A DNA stretch of 15,842 nt from Candidatus Bipolaricaulota bacterium (GCA_027021605.1 JALUUA010000051.1:1-15842), one strand, 5' to 3'; shown: positions 7,049-15,060, counted from the stretch's first letter. A program made the numbers and translations. The notes: generated from the letters alone by a model not told the origin.

Positions 7049-8476
7049 TCACGACTCCTTGAGCGCGGCGACGATCTCGGTGAGGGCCTGCTTGGCGTCG
7101 GCGAACAGCATCAGGGTGTTGTCCGCGGCAAAGAGCGGGTTCGGGATCCCCGCAAAGCCCGGGCTCAAGCTCCGCTTGATCACCACGACGGTCTTGGCCT
7201 TGTCGACCTCGAGGATGGGCATCCCCGCGATCGGGTTGCTCGGGTCGTTGACGTCGCGGGCCATGGGGTTGACCACGTCGTTGGCCCCCACCACGATCAC
7301 CACGTCCGTCTGGGGGAAGAGCGCGTTGCTCTCCTCGAGCCCCTTGAGCTTATCGTAGGGGATGTCCACCTCGGCCAGCAGCACGTTCATGTGGCCGGGC
7401 ATCCGGCCCGCGACGGGGTGGATGGCGAACTCGACCTCGATCCCCTTGGACTCCAGGAGCTGGTAGAGGTCGCGGGCGGCGTACTGCGCCTGGGCGACGG
7501 CCATCCCGTAGCCGGGCACGAACACCACCCGCCGCGCGCCCTCCAGCAGCATCGCCACCTCCTCGGGCGAGGTGGCCTTGACCTTCCCGGCGTAGATGTC
7601 CTCCTGCTCCTGGGCCGTCGCTACGACGGCGCCCACGCCCCCGAACAGAACGTTGGGCAGCGAGCGGTTCATCGCCTTGCACATGAGGTTGGTGAGGATC
7701 AACCCGGCCGCGCCCACGAGCGACCCCGAGATGATCAGGGCGTTGTTGTTGAGCACGAAGCCCGTGGCCGCGGCGGCAAGCCCCGAATAGGAGTTGAGCA
7801 GCGAGATGACCACGGGCATGTCCGCGCCGCCGATGGGGATCACCAGCAGGACCCCCAGCAGGGAGGCGGCGGCCACCACGGCCCAGTAGAGCCAGAACTC
7901 CTGGGGCGCGCCCACCAGCAGGGCCCCCAGCGCCAGCGAGCCCAAAAGCAGCAGGAGGTTGATCGCGTGGCGGCCCGGGAGCAGCACGGGCTTCTCGGTG
8001 ATCAGGCCCTGGAGCTTCCCGAAGGCGACCAGGCTGCCCCAGAAGGTGACGGCCCCGATGAGCCCCGAGAAGACGGTGGCGATGCTGAACTGGAGCGTGA
8101 TCTCCCGGACGCCGGGGGCGACCTCCGGCTGCAGGGTGGGGTCGATGAGGGCCGCGCCCGCGACCACGGCGGAGGCCGCCCCCCCGAAGCCGTTAAAGAG
8201 CGCTACCAACTGGGGCATCGCCGTCATCGGGATGCGGGCGGCCAGCGTCGCCCCGATTGCCCCCCCGATCACGAACCCAGCGATGATGAGCTCAAAGCCG
8301 ACGATGTGGCGGTCCAACAGGGTGACGACGATGGCCAGCAGCATCCCCGAGGCGCCCAGGAGGTTGCCCCGCACCGCCGTGCGCGGGTGGGAGAGCAGCT
8401 TCAGCCCGAAGATGAACAGGGAGGCCGCGACGACGTAGGCGAGGTTCACCAAGGCTTGCGTCAGCGTCTCGCTCAT
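7049..8476 (-). CDS. pntB: NAD(P) transhydrogenase beta subunit
   Basis: The 475-residue membrane subunit of the proton-translocating transhydrogenase couples hydride transfer from NADH to NADP+ to proton entry, supplying NADPH. Residues 1 to about 290 contain some eight or nine membrane helices (for example LAYVVAASLFIFGLKLL and LVALFNGFGGAASAVVAGA). Residues 310-475 are the NADP-binding domain III, with VVFVPGYGMAVAQAQ, HPVAGRMPGHMNVLLAE, VVIVVGANDVVNP and the conserved KRSLSPGFAGIPNPLF loop. Length and motif order are typical. It is the last gene of pntAA-pntAB-pntB, 6 nt after pntAB. Confidence 0.96.
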   Translation of the reverse strand: MSETLTQALVNLAYVVAASLFIFGLKLLSHPRTAVRGNLLGASGMLLAIVVTLLDRHIVGFELIIAGFVIGGAIGATLAARIPMTAMPQLVALFNGFGGAASAVVAGAALIDPTLQPEVAPGVREITLQFSIATVFSGLIGAVTFWGSLVAFGKLQGLITEKPVLLPGRHAINLLLLLGSLALGALLVGAPQEFWLYWAVVAAASLLGVLLVIPIGGADMPVVISLLNSYSGLAAAATGFVLNNNALIISGSLVGAAGLILTNLMCKAMNRSLPNVLFGGVGAVVATAQEQEDIYAGKVKATSPEEVAMLLEGARRVVFVPGYGMAVAQAQYAARDLYQLLESKGIEVEFAIHPVAGRMPGHMNVLLAEVDIPYDKLKGLEESNALFPQTDVVIVVGANDVVNPMARDVNDPSNPIAGMPILEVDKAKTVVVIKRSLSPGFAGIPNPLFAADNTLMLFADAKQALTEIVAALKES

Positions 8477-8482
8477 GGCGGA

Positions 8483-8767
8483 TCAGCCCCTCCTGCGCCC
8501 CTGGAACATCTGGAGCATCCGGTGGGTGACGGCAAAGCCCCCCACCACGTTGATCGTGGCGAACACCACGGCCAGAAAGCCCAACACCATCGAGAGCGTG
8601 GTGTACTTCGTCCCGGCGGCCAGGATCGCGCCGATGATCGTGATGCCCGATATGGCGTTCGCCCCCGACATCAGAGGCGTGTGAAGGATGGGCGGGACTT
8701 TCGTGATGACCTCAAAGCCCGCGAACATCGCCAGCACGAAGATCGTAAGCGCCGTAATGAAGTCCAT
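8483..8767 (-). CDS. pntAB: NAD(P) transhydrogenase subunit alpha 2 (membrane part)
   Basis: The 94-residue protein has three hydrophobic helices: ITALTIFVLAMFAGFEVI, ISGITIIGAILAAGTKYTTL and MVLGFLAVVFATINVVGGF. VTKVPPILHTPLMSGANAIS is the conserved loop of domain II. It forms the proton-conducting membrane domain together with PntB. A separate small alpha-2 subunit is the three-subunit arrangement known from Rhodospirillum rubrum and Thermus thermophilus, unlike the fused PntA of E. coli. A strong Shine-Dalgarno site (AAAGGAGG) precedes the ATG. Confidence 0.95.
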   Translation of the reverse strand: MDFITALTIFVLAMFAGFEVITKVPPILHTPLMSGANAISGITIIGAILAAGTKYTTLSMVLGFLAVVFATINVVGGFAVTHRMLQMFQGRRRG

Positions 8768-8787
8768 GGCTGCCTCTTCCCCTCCTT

Positions 8788-8811
8788 TACGGTGTCTTCT
8801 ACGGTGTCTTC
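8788..8811. repeat. Two perfect tandem 12-bp repeats in the pntAA-pntAB gap
   Basis: TACGGTGTCTTC occurs twice without interruption at 8788-8799 and 8800-8811, followed by a degenerate third partial copy (AAGGTGTCC). It lies in the transcribed leader just upstream of the pntAB Shine-Dalgarno site. Confidence 0.8.
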
Positions 8812-8871
8812 CTCAAGGTGTCCGGGAGGAGGACGTACTCCCCTCGTTCCCCGTCTGTTTGAACCCCTTGT

Positions 8872-8901
8872 GCCCCCGGATCGCGCGTTGCGCGCGGGGG
8901 C
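8872..8901 (-). promoter_or_regulatory. Strong GC hairpin between pntAA and pntAB
   Basis: On the minus strand GCCCCCGCGCG and the following CGCGCG...CCGGGGGC pair with an AA-centred loop and a small bulge. The hairpin lies about 15 nt past the pntAA stop, in a 149-nt gap that is unusually long for an otherwise tight operon. No T-run follows it, so it is more likely a processing, stability or attenuation element than a full terminator. Confidence 0.45.
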
Positions 8902-8916
8902 GCTACATTACATACG

Positions 8917-10104
8917 CTACGACCCGGCCCCGGCCTCGACGGCGGGTGGGAGCCCCAGGAGCTCGCGCACCTTGGGGTGGACGACCTCGCCGTCGCGGGT
9001 GACGAGCGTCTCGCGGGTGATCGGGTCCTCTACGTCGAAGTGCAGCTCCCCGTCTTTGACCATGTTCAGCAGGAAGTTCGCGACGTTGCGCGCGTACATC
9101 TGGCTGGCGTGGTAGGGCACCGTGGCGGGGAGGTTGACGGGCCCGAGGATGGTGACCCCGTGGGCCTCGACGGTCTCCCCCGGCTGGGTGAGCTCGCAGT
9201 TGCCGCCCCGCTCCGCGGCCAGGTCCACGATGACGGAGCGCGGCTGCATCCGCCGGACCATCTCCTCCGTGACGAGCACGGGGGCGCGCTTGCCCGGCAC
9301 CGCGGCCGTGGTGATGACCACGTCGCTCTCGGCTACCACGCGCAGCATCATCTCCCGCTGTTTTTTGTAGAACTCCTCGCCCATCTCGCGGGCGTAGCCC
9401 CCCTCGGCGCGGGCCTCCTCCGTCTCCAAGCCGAGCTCGGCGAACTTGGCCCCGAGGCTCTCGACCTGCTCCTTGGTCTCGGGGCGGATGTCGTAGGCCG
9501 TCACCACCGCGCCGAGCTTGCGGGCCGTGGCGATGGCCTGTAGGCCCGCTACCCCTGCGCCCACCACGAAGACGTGGGCCGGGGTGATCGTCCCCGCCGC
9601 GGTCATCATCATGGGGAACATCTTCGGGAGCGCCTCGGCGGCCAGCAGCACCGCCTTGTAGCCCGCGATGGTCGCCTGGGAGGAGAGGGCGTCCATGCTC
9701 TGGGCCCGGGTGATCCGGGGCATCAGCTCCATGGCAAACGCCGTCACCCGGCGCTCGGCGAGCGCCTTCATCTCCCCTAGGGCCGTCAGGGGCTCGAGGA
9801 AGCCGATCACCACCTGGCCCGGCTTCAGCAACTCGAGGTCGGCCTTCCCCTGCTGGGGGTTGGCCCCCAGGCCGCGGACTTGTAACACAACGTCGGCCTT
9901 CTCGAAGACCTCCTCGCGGGACTGGGCGATCTTTGCGCCCTTCTCCTCGTACTGCTCGTCGGGATAGCCCGCTTCCGCTCCCGCGCCCGTCTCGACGATC
10001 ACCTGAGCGTCGGCGCGCTGGAGCATCTCCACGGTGGCCGGGACGACCGCCACCCGGCGCTCGCCCGGATACGTCTCCTTCGGGGTGCCGATCACTAGAG
10101 CCAT
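8917..10104 (-). CDS. pntAA: NAD(P) transhydrogenase subunit alpha 1 (NAD-binding)
   Basis: The 395-residue soluble subunit (domain I) binds NAD(H). The N-terminus, IGTPKETYPGERRVAVVPAT, is the AlaDH/PNT N-terminal signature. RITRAQSMDALSSQATIAGY at 130-149 is a conserved PNT loop, and the Rossmann motif VVGAGVAGLQA at 180-190 binds the dinucleotide. The fold is shared with alanine dehydrogenase, but the operon with pntAB and pntB and the loop 'PRITRAQSMDALSSQ' favour transhydrogenase. The ATG at 10104 is preceded by a purine-rich AGAGGGGG site. The leader from the inferred promoter is about 125 nt. Confidence 0.95.
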   Translation of the reverse strand: MALVIGTPKETYPGERRVAVVPATVEMLQRADAQVIVETGAGAEAGYPDEQYEEKGAKIAQSREEVFEKADVVLQVRGLGANPQQGKADLELLKPGQVVIGFLEPLTALGEMKALAERRVTAFAMELMPRITRAQSMDALSSQATIAGYKAVLLAAEALPKMFPMMMTAAGTITPAHVFVVGAGVAGLQAIATARKLGAVVTAYDIRPETKEQVESLGAKFAELGLETEEARAEGGYAREMGEEFYKKQREMMLRVVAESDVVITTAAVPGKRAPVLVTEEMVRRMQPRSVIVDLAAERGGNCELTQPGETVEAHGVTILGPVNLPATVPYHASQMYARNVANFLLNMVKDGELHFDVEDPITRETLVTRDGEVVHPKVRELLGLPPAVEAGAGS

Positions 10105-10237
10105 GGGTTATTCCCCCTCTTCCTCCTCCCGGATGTTCGATCCGTTCCTTTCCCTTTTCGTTCTATTGGGCTGCGAACCGGGGGGAGTGCGCTGGGTTCC
10201 CCTCGATTCGGCCGCAAGGTCGAGTTTTGGCTCTTCA

Positions 10238-10266
10238 AGTGTAAAACCCGGCGGGCGCGGGGTCAA
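10238..10266 (-). promoter_or_regulatory. pnt operon promoter (sigma70-like)
   Basis: On the minus strand TTGACC (10261-10266), a 17-nt spacer and TACACT (10238-10243) match the sigma70 consensus well. Transcription would begin near 10231, giving a leader of about 125 nt before pntAA. Confidence 0.6.
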
Positions 10267-10301
10267 CCGCACGCGTCATGTGCCCTAGGGGTGGAGTCCA
10301 T

Positions 10302-10330
10302 TTGTGGAGGCTGGTCCCTCGCGTTACCAT
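10302..10330 (+). promoter_or_regulatory. Promoter of the toxin-antitoxin operon
   Basis: TTGTGG (10302-10307), a 17-nt spacer and TACCAT (10325-10330). Only 5 nt separate the -10 box from the GTG proposed as the toxin start, so the mRNA would be leaderless. BrnA-type antitoxins usually repress their own promoter, but no clear operator palindrome is visible. Confidence 0.4.
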
Positions 10331-10335
10331 TAGAC

Positions 10336-10629
10336 GTGCAGCCGCAGATTACCGCGATCGTGTGGGACGAGCGGAACGTGAAGCATATCGCTCGGCATCG
10401 CGTGTTGCCCCAAGAAGTGGAGGAAGTTTGCTTTGGCAAAGAGAAGGTGATTCTCAGGGCTAAGAAAGCGAGACGCTATGTGATTTTGGGAAGGACGGCA
10501 GCCGGGCGCTATCTGACCGTTGTCGTCACGGCGCCGCGAAAAGGGCGAGTTCGTGTCGTCACCGCTCGCGATATGAGCGGCAAGGAGCGGCGGAGATTTC
10601 AAAGGCTTAAAGGAAGACACGATGGCTAA
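10336..10629 (+). CDS. brnT: BrnT-like ribonuclease toxin (DUF497 family)
   Basis: The 97-residue protein begins at a GTG. It has the BrnT pattern ITAIVWDERNVKHIARHRVL, EEVCFGKEK, RRYVILGRTAAGRYLTVVV and the C-terminal VRVVTARDMSGKERRRFQRL, matching the conserved SAR-x(4)-E region. BrnT toxins are RelE-fold RNases that cut mRNA and are neutralised by an adjacent ribbon-helix-helix antitoxin. The GTG at 10336 gives a typical length (about 90-100); the frame also has a GTG at 10291, which would add 15 non-family residues. There is no Shine-Dalgarno site, and the -10 box suggests leaderless translation. Its stop overlaps the antitoxin start by 8 nt. The toxin-antitoxin DNA looks less GC-rich than its neighbours, suggesting transfer. 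Confidence 0.85.
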   Translation: MQPQITAIVWDERNVKHIARHRVLPQEVEEVCFGKEKVILRAKKARRYVILGRTAAGRYLTVVVTAPRKGRVRVVTARDMSGKERRRFQRLKGRHDG

Positions 10630-10912
10630 GACCAAGGTCCCGAAGTTTCAATCGTACGAGGAAGAGGCCGAGTGGTGGGACCGGCAGGATGTAACGGAAA
10701 TCGAGGGTTTAGAGCTTGTGGAGGAGGACATCTTCGTAAAGCCAAGGAAGCAGGTCGTCTCCATCCGTCTTGAGCCTGGCCTTGTCGATCTTTTGAAGAA
10801 GGTCGCGCGGGAGAGGGGGATTGGGCACACGACCTTGGTGCGAATGTGGGTCTTGGAGAAGCTGAGGGAACATCAAACGAAGAAGGGGAAGGAGCCCCTG
10901 AAACATGTTTAA
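10622..10912 (+). CDS. brnA: CopG/BrnA-type antitoxin
   Basis: The 96-residue protein has the N-terminal pattern KVPKFQSYEEEAEWWDRQD, typical of CopG-type antitoxins (CopG_antitoxin family) found beside DUF497 toxins. A ribbon-helix-helix DNA-binding part at about 44-85 follows (KQVVSIRLEPGLVDLLKKVA then GIGHTTLVRMWVLEKL). It should bind and inhibit the toxin and repress the operon. Gene order is toxin then antitoxin, as in brnTA. It overlaps brnT by 8 nt and the following stress-protein gene by 8 nt. The C-terminal tail is Lys-rich. Confidence 0.88.
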   Translation: MAKTKVPKFQSYEEEAEWWDRQDVTEIEGLELVEEDIFVKPRKQVVSIRLEPGLVDLLKKVARERGIGHTTLVRMWVLEKLREHQTKKGKEPLKHV

Positions 10913-11342
10913 AGACATCCTGCTGCCCACGGACGGCTCGAAGGGCGCGGCGGAGGCGATCAACTGCGCCGTGGCCATCGCCAAGAAGTTCGACTCAACG
11001 ATTCACGTGCTCTTTGTGGTCGAGCCGCCGCGCTTCCAGGACATCGGGGCCACGACGGCGATGAACGACATCCTCCGGGCGATCCGCGAGGCGGGCGAGG
11101 AGATCGTGCGCGAGACGGCTCAAACGATCGCGAATTCCGGCGTCATCGCCGTGGAAGAGGTTCTCCGGGAGGGCCACCCCGCCGAGGAGATCTTGAGCTA
11201 CGCCCGGGAGGAGGGAATGGACCTCATCGTGATGGGGACCCACGGCCGCCGCGGCTTGGGGCGCCTGCTTTTGGGCAGCGTCACCGAGGAGGTCGTGCGC
11301 ACCTCCCCCGTCCCCGTGCTCACGGTGCGGATGAGCGAGTAG
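10905..11342 (+). CDS. Universal stress protein (UspA family, ATP-binding type)
   Basis: The 145-residue protein has a single Usp domain. The N-terminus MFKDILLPTDGS gives strand 1 and the D10 nucleotide contact. The C-terminal motif G111-THG114-RRGLGRLLL-G124-S125 fits G-2x-G-9x-G(S/T), which marks ATP-binding members. It probably acts in the cytoplasm as a homodimer in stress tolerance; the precise role is unknown. Its start codon lies inside the antitoxin reading frame (ATGTTTAA, 8-nt overlap), so it is likely cotranscribed and translationally coupled with brnTA. It converges on rpiA with only 15 nt between the stop codons and no visible terminator. Confidence 0.9.
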   Translation: MFKDILLPTDGSKGAAEAINCAVAIAKKFDSTIHVLFVVEPPRFQDIGATTAMNDILRAIREAGEEIVRETAQTIANSGVIAVEEVLREGHPAEEILSYAREEGMDLIVMGTHGRRGLGRLLLGSVTEEVVRTSPVPVLTVRMSE

Positions 11343-11357
11343 CACCGCCTTTGCACG

Positions 11358-12083
11358 CTAGCCGGGGAGCAGGACGCGAACCCCGTCCCGCCCGGCGGCG
11401 ATCACCCGAAGCGCCCCCGGTATCGCGACAGAAGGGAAGAGGCCGTGCTCGACCACCCCGGGGATCGCGCTCAGCTCTCGGCCGAACGCCTCCACCTCCG
11501 AGGGGGCTACCCCCCCGGGGAAGGCGCAGTCGAGCACGTGGTTCCCCTCGTCCGTTGTGAAGGGCCTTCCGTCGGGCCCGAGGCGCAGCCGGGGTTCCCC
11601 CCCGAGGGCCTGGACGGCCCGCTCCACCACCCGCACCCCGAAGGGGAGGACCTCCAGGGGCACGGGGTGGCGCTCCCCCAGGCGGGAGACGAGCTTCGAC
11701 TCGTCCACGATCACCCAATAATTTTGGGAGGCCCAGGCGACGATCTTCTCGCGGGTGTGGGCACCCCCGCCGCCCTTGAGCAAATTGAGTTGGGGATCCA
11801 CCTCGTCGGCCCCGTCCACGGTGAGGTCCAGCTCGGGGTGCTCCCCCAGGGTCGTGAGGGGAAGGCCCAGCCCGCGGGCGAGCTCCTCCGTGCGCCGCGA
11901 GGTGGGCACGCACCCCTCCAGCGGGAGGGCGTCCTCATGATAAACCTCGGCGAGGCGCCGGACGAAGACCTCCGCGGTGCTGCCCGTCCCCAGCCCCAGA
12001 AGCCGGACGGGGTGCTCCTGCAGGAGCTGCAGGGCCCGCTCGGCGGCCTGGGCCTTGAGCGCTTCGCTCCCCCTTGGGCGCAT
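11358..12083 (-). CDS. rpiA: Ribose-5-phosphate isomerase A
   Basis: The 241-residue cytoplasmic enzyme interconverts ribose-5-phosphate and ribulose-5-phosphate in the pentose phosphate pathway. Motifs are GLGTGSTAEVF (30-40, phosphate loop), the DGADEVD loop (90-96) and KGGGGAHTREK (103-113) with the catalytic Glu112, plus DESK at 127-130. The length is slightly above the E. coli enzyme (about 219). The ATG touches the TAG stop of pckA (TAGATG), so the two genes are translationally coupled and cotranscribed. Confidence 0.95.
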   Translation of the reverse strand: MRPRGSEALKAQAAERALQLLQEHPVRLLGLGTGSTAEVFVRRLAEVYHEDALPLEGCVPTSRRTEELARGLGLPLTTLGEHPELDLTVDGADEVDPQLNLLKGGGGAHTREKIVAWASQNYWVIVDESKLVSRLGERHPVPLEVLPFGVRVVERAVQALGGEPRLRLGPDGRPFTTDEGNHVLDCAFPGGVAPSEVEAFGRELSAIPGVVEHGLFPSVAIPGALRVIAAGRDGVRVLLPG

Positions 12084-13643
<1,560 letters not shown>

Positions 13644-13663
13644 GACGACCTCCTTTCCGCCGT

Positions 13664-13693
13664 ATGATAGCCCATCCCCACCCGCAGGCCCAA
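13664..13693 (-). promoter_or_regulatory. pckA-rpiA promoter
   Basis: On the minus strand TTGGGC (13688-13693), an 18-nt spacer and TATCAT (13664-13669). Transcription starts near 13657, so the Shine-Dalgarno site (13648-13656) lies at the very 5' end of the mRNA and the leader is about 14 nt. Confidence 0.55.
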
Positions 13694-13725
13694 TGACCGG
13701 CGGCAGGTGAGGACGATGGGGGTGG

Positions 13726-13767
13726 AAAAAGAGAGGGGGGCGCGGAAGGGTCCCACGCCCCCCTCTC
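13726..13767 (-). terminator. Rho-independent terminator of the secreted-protein gene
   Basis: A perfect 12-bp inverted repeat (GAGAGGGGGGCG at 13731-13742 with its complement at 13756-13767) is followed on the minus strand by TTTTT (13726-13730). It lies about 55 nt past the stop of the secreted-protein gene and just upstream of pckA. Confidence 0.85.
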
Positions 13768-13823
13768 CCTCTCCCTCTATCTCTACCTCTCCGTTTCGGC
13801 CTGTTCGGCCTGGGGATTTCGGT

Positions 13824-14663
13824 TTACGGCGAGAGGGACAGGACGTACGCCTGGGGGAGGGGCGACCAGTTGATGATCACCACGGCGAAGACCACCCCCG
13901 GCACGGGCGCGGAGGGCGCCCGATCGCACAGCTCCGCCAGCACCCCGGGGGGCGTGAGCTGAAAGCAGGCCCCAAACCCGAAGACCAAGAGATCGAGGTC
14001 CACGGCGGGGTTGTCCCAGGTGATCACGCTCCGCAGGGTCCCCGGCGCCCCCACCCACACCACCTGGGCGCTGAAGCCCGGGATGGCCCGCAGGAACATC
14101 GGGTCGCTGAGGTCCCGCAGCTTGGGGTTGGCTTGGCTCCCCTCCTGGCGGATCTGGAAGCCCTGCGCCTGGAGGAGCCCCAACACCTGCTGCAGGGATT
14201 GCCCCTCGAAGATGGGCTTCTGGCCCGTCGGGGGCTGCGAGGGCGGTTGGGTCCCGGCCCCCTCGAGCACGGCAAAGACCTCGAGACAGCCGCCGACCTC
14301 CCCCTGGTCGCGAACGGGTTGCCCCGTGGGGAGGGGCTGGAACTCGACGTTGAAGGTCCGCCCGTCGAGCGTGCCGCTCACCGCCAGGCGCTCGGGGACG
14401 AAGCTCAACTCCCGGGAAAACTCGGCCGTCTGGCCCGGTCCGATCGGGATCGACACGAGCGAGAGATCCAAGGAGCGCCCCGCCGTAAACGCGATCTGCT
14501 GGATCGTGATCGTCCCCTGCTCGCAGACGTTCCGGAAGTTGAGCTGGACGGTTACGGTTTGAGATTGGGATTGGGATTGGGTAAGGGCCCCGCCGGACAG
14601 CCCCCCGAGGACCAGCAACACGCCCAACGCCACCACGGACATCCGTCGCACTGCGCTCTTCAT
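13824..14663 (-). CDS. Secreted protein of unknown function with a PPC-like C-terminal domain
   Basis: The 279-residue protein has a signal peptide (MKSAVRRM then VVALGVLLVLGGLSGGA), followed by a QSQSQSQT segment. Residues about 36-130 are beta-rich with two cysteines (NVCEQG and GGCLEVF). A Pro/Gln/Gly linker lies at about 137-150 (GTQPPSQPPTGQKP). A helical stretch with QSLQQVLGLLQAQGFQ follows. Residues about 210-279 (SVITWDNPAVDLDLLVFGFG, then GVVFAVVIINWSPLPQAYVL) resemble the bacterial pre-peptidase C-terminal (PPC) beta-sandwich, here without any protease. The start at 14663 is supported by AAGGAGGT 10 nt upstream. The function is not recognised; it is probably periplasmic or extracellular. 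It stands alone between its promoter and a clear terminator. Confidence 0.8.
   Translation of the reverse strand: MKSAVRRMSVVALGVLLVLGGLSGGALTQSQSQSQTVTVQLNFRNVCEQGTITIQQIAFTAGRSLDLSLVSIPIGPGQTAEFSRELSFVPERLAVSGTLDGRTFNVEFQPLPTGQPVRDQGEVGGCLEVFAVLEGAGTQPPSQPPTGQKPIFEGQSLQQVLGLLQAQGFQIRQEGSQANPKLRDLSDPMFLRAIPGFSAQVVWVGAPGTLRSVITWDNPAVDLDLLVFGFGACFQLTPPGVLAELCDRAPSAPVPGVVFAVVIINWSPLPQAYVLSLSP
14563..14580. repeat. Hexanucleotide microsatellite, three perfect copies
   Basis: GATTGG occurs three times in a row on the plus strand, in the coding region of the secreted protein just after its signal peptide, where it encodes the Gln-Ser repeat. Unit changes would keep the reading frame. Confidence 0.85.
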
Positions 14664-14707
14664 GCGATCTCGTACCTCCTTATGAAGTTGGGGTTCTTCC
14701 GGGGTCT

Positions 14708-14737
14708 ATTACACACGGAACCGGGAGAAAGTTGCAA
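14708..14737 (-). promoter_or_regulatory. Promoter of the secreted-protein gene
   Basis: On the minus strand TTGCAA (14732-14737), an 18-nt spacer and TGTAAT (14708-14713). The leader is about 35 nt and ends in AAGGAGGT before the ATG. Confidence 0.5.
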
Positions 14738-14762
14738 AACGCCACACGTCGAAACGGCGAAA

Positions 14763-14794
14763 GGGGGCGCGCCCTACCCGCGGGGCGCGCCCCC
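14763..14794 (-). terminator. Perfect GC-rich hairpin, probable terminator of the ribbon-helix-helix gene
   Basis: GGGGGCGCGCCC (14763-14774) is perfectly complementary to 14783-14794 with an 8-nt loop. On the minus strand it is followed by TTTCGCCGTTT, a weak T-rich tail. It separates the ribbon-helix-helix gene from the secreted-protein promoter. Confidence 0.6.
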
Positions 14795-14822
14795 CGCTCC
14801 CGTCACGGACGAGCGGAACGAG

Positions 14823-14844
14823 AAGACCCTAACGGGAGGGTCTT
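14823..14844 (-). terminator. Hairpin overlapping the ribbon-helix-helix gene stop codon
   Basis: AAGACCCT (14823-14830) pairs perfectly with AGGGTCTT (14837-14844) around a 6-nt loop. On the minus strand the stem begins within the TAA stop codon at 14843-14845. No long T-run follows, so it may act with the stronger hairpin at 14763-14794 or protect the mRNA 3' end. Confidence 0.5.
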
Positions 14845-15007
14845 AGCGGGTGCCCTCCTTCTTCTCCTCGCGATCGAGGTACTGGCGGATCGCCTCGATC
14901 ACGAGGTAGTTGATCGAGCGATCGCGCTTCTTGGCGATCTTCTTGAGGCGCTCCAGGGGCTTTTGCGCCTGCTTGTCCTTGGGGATGTAGATGCTGAGCT
15001 TGTCCAC
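14843..15007 (-). CDS. Short ribbon-helix-helix DNA-binding protein (CopG/Arc-like)
   Basis: A 54-residue reading frame starts at GTG (15005-15007). It encodes MDKLSIYIPKDKQAQKPLER, then LKKIAKKRDRSINYLVIEA and IRQYLDREEKKEGTR. The pattern is a short beta-strand with alternating residues (KLSIYIP), helix A (LERLKKIAKKR), a turn with RS(I/V)NY, and helix B (LVIEAIRQYLDRE), the classic ribbon-helix-helix repressor. An in-frame TGA lies just upstream, and AAGGAGG sits 10 nt before the GTG, which fixes the start. There is no adjacent toxin, so it is either an orphan antitoxin-like protein or an autoregulated transcription factor. Its leader carries two TGCATGG repeats exactly 20 bp apart. Confidence 0.85.
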   Translation of the reverse strand: MDKLSIYIPKDKQAQKPLERLKKIAKKRDRSINYLVIEAIRQYLDREEKKEGTR

Positions 15008-15033
15008 TTCCGATCACCCTCCTTGCTTGGCTT

Positions 15034-15060
15034 TGCATGGCTTTCGTTGGAAGTGCATGG
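15034..15060. promoter_or_regulatory. Candidate operator: two direct TGCATGG repeats 20 bp apart
   Basis: TGCATGG occurs at 15034-15040 and 15054-15060, a 20-bp period of about two helical turns, so both copies face the same side of the DNA. They lie 27-53 bp upstream of the ribbon-helix-helix gene start. This protein class binds short direct or inverted repeats as dimers of dimers. Confidence 0.35.

Noticed and set aside
7391..9115. A 574-codon plus-strand open frame opposite the pnt genes
   Set aside because: It is a GC-driven antisense shadow of pntB, pntAB and pntAA, with composition typical of shadow frames (rich in Gly, Arg, His, Glu).
8917..10104. Alanine dehydrogenase instead of transhydrogenase alpha
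   Set aside because: The fold is shared, but the PRITRAQSMDALSSQ loop and the adjacent pntAB and pntB identify the transhydrogenase subunit.
10133..10144. Small hairpin GGAT-GTTCG-ATCC upstream of pntAA
   Set aside because: A 4-bp stem is too short to call a regulatory structure without other evidence.
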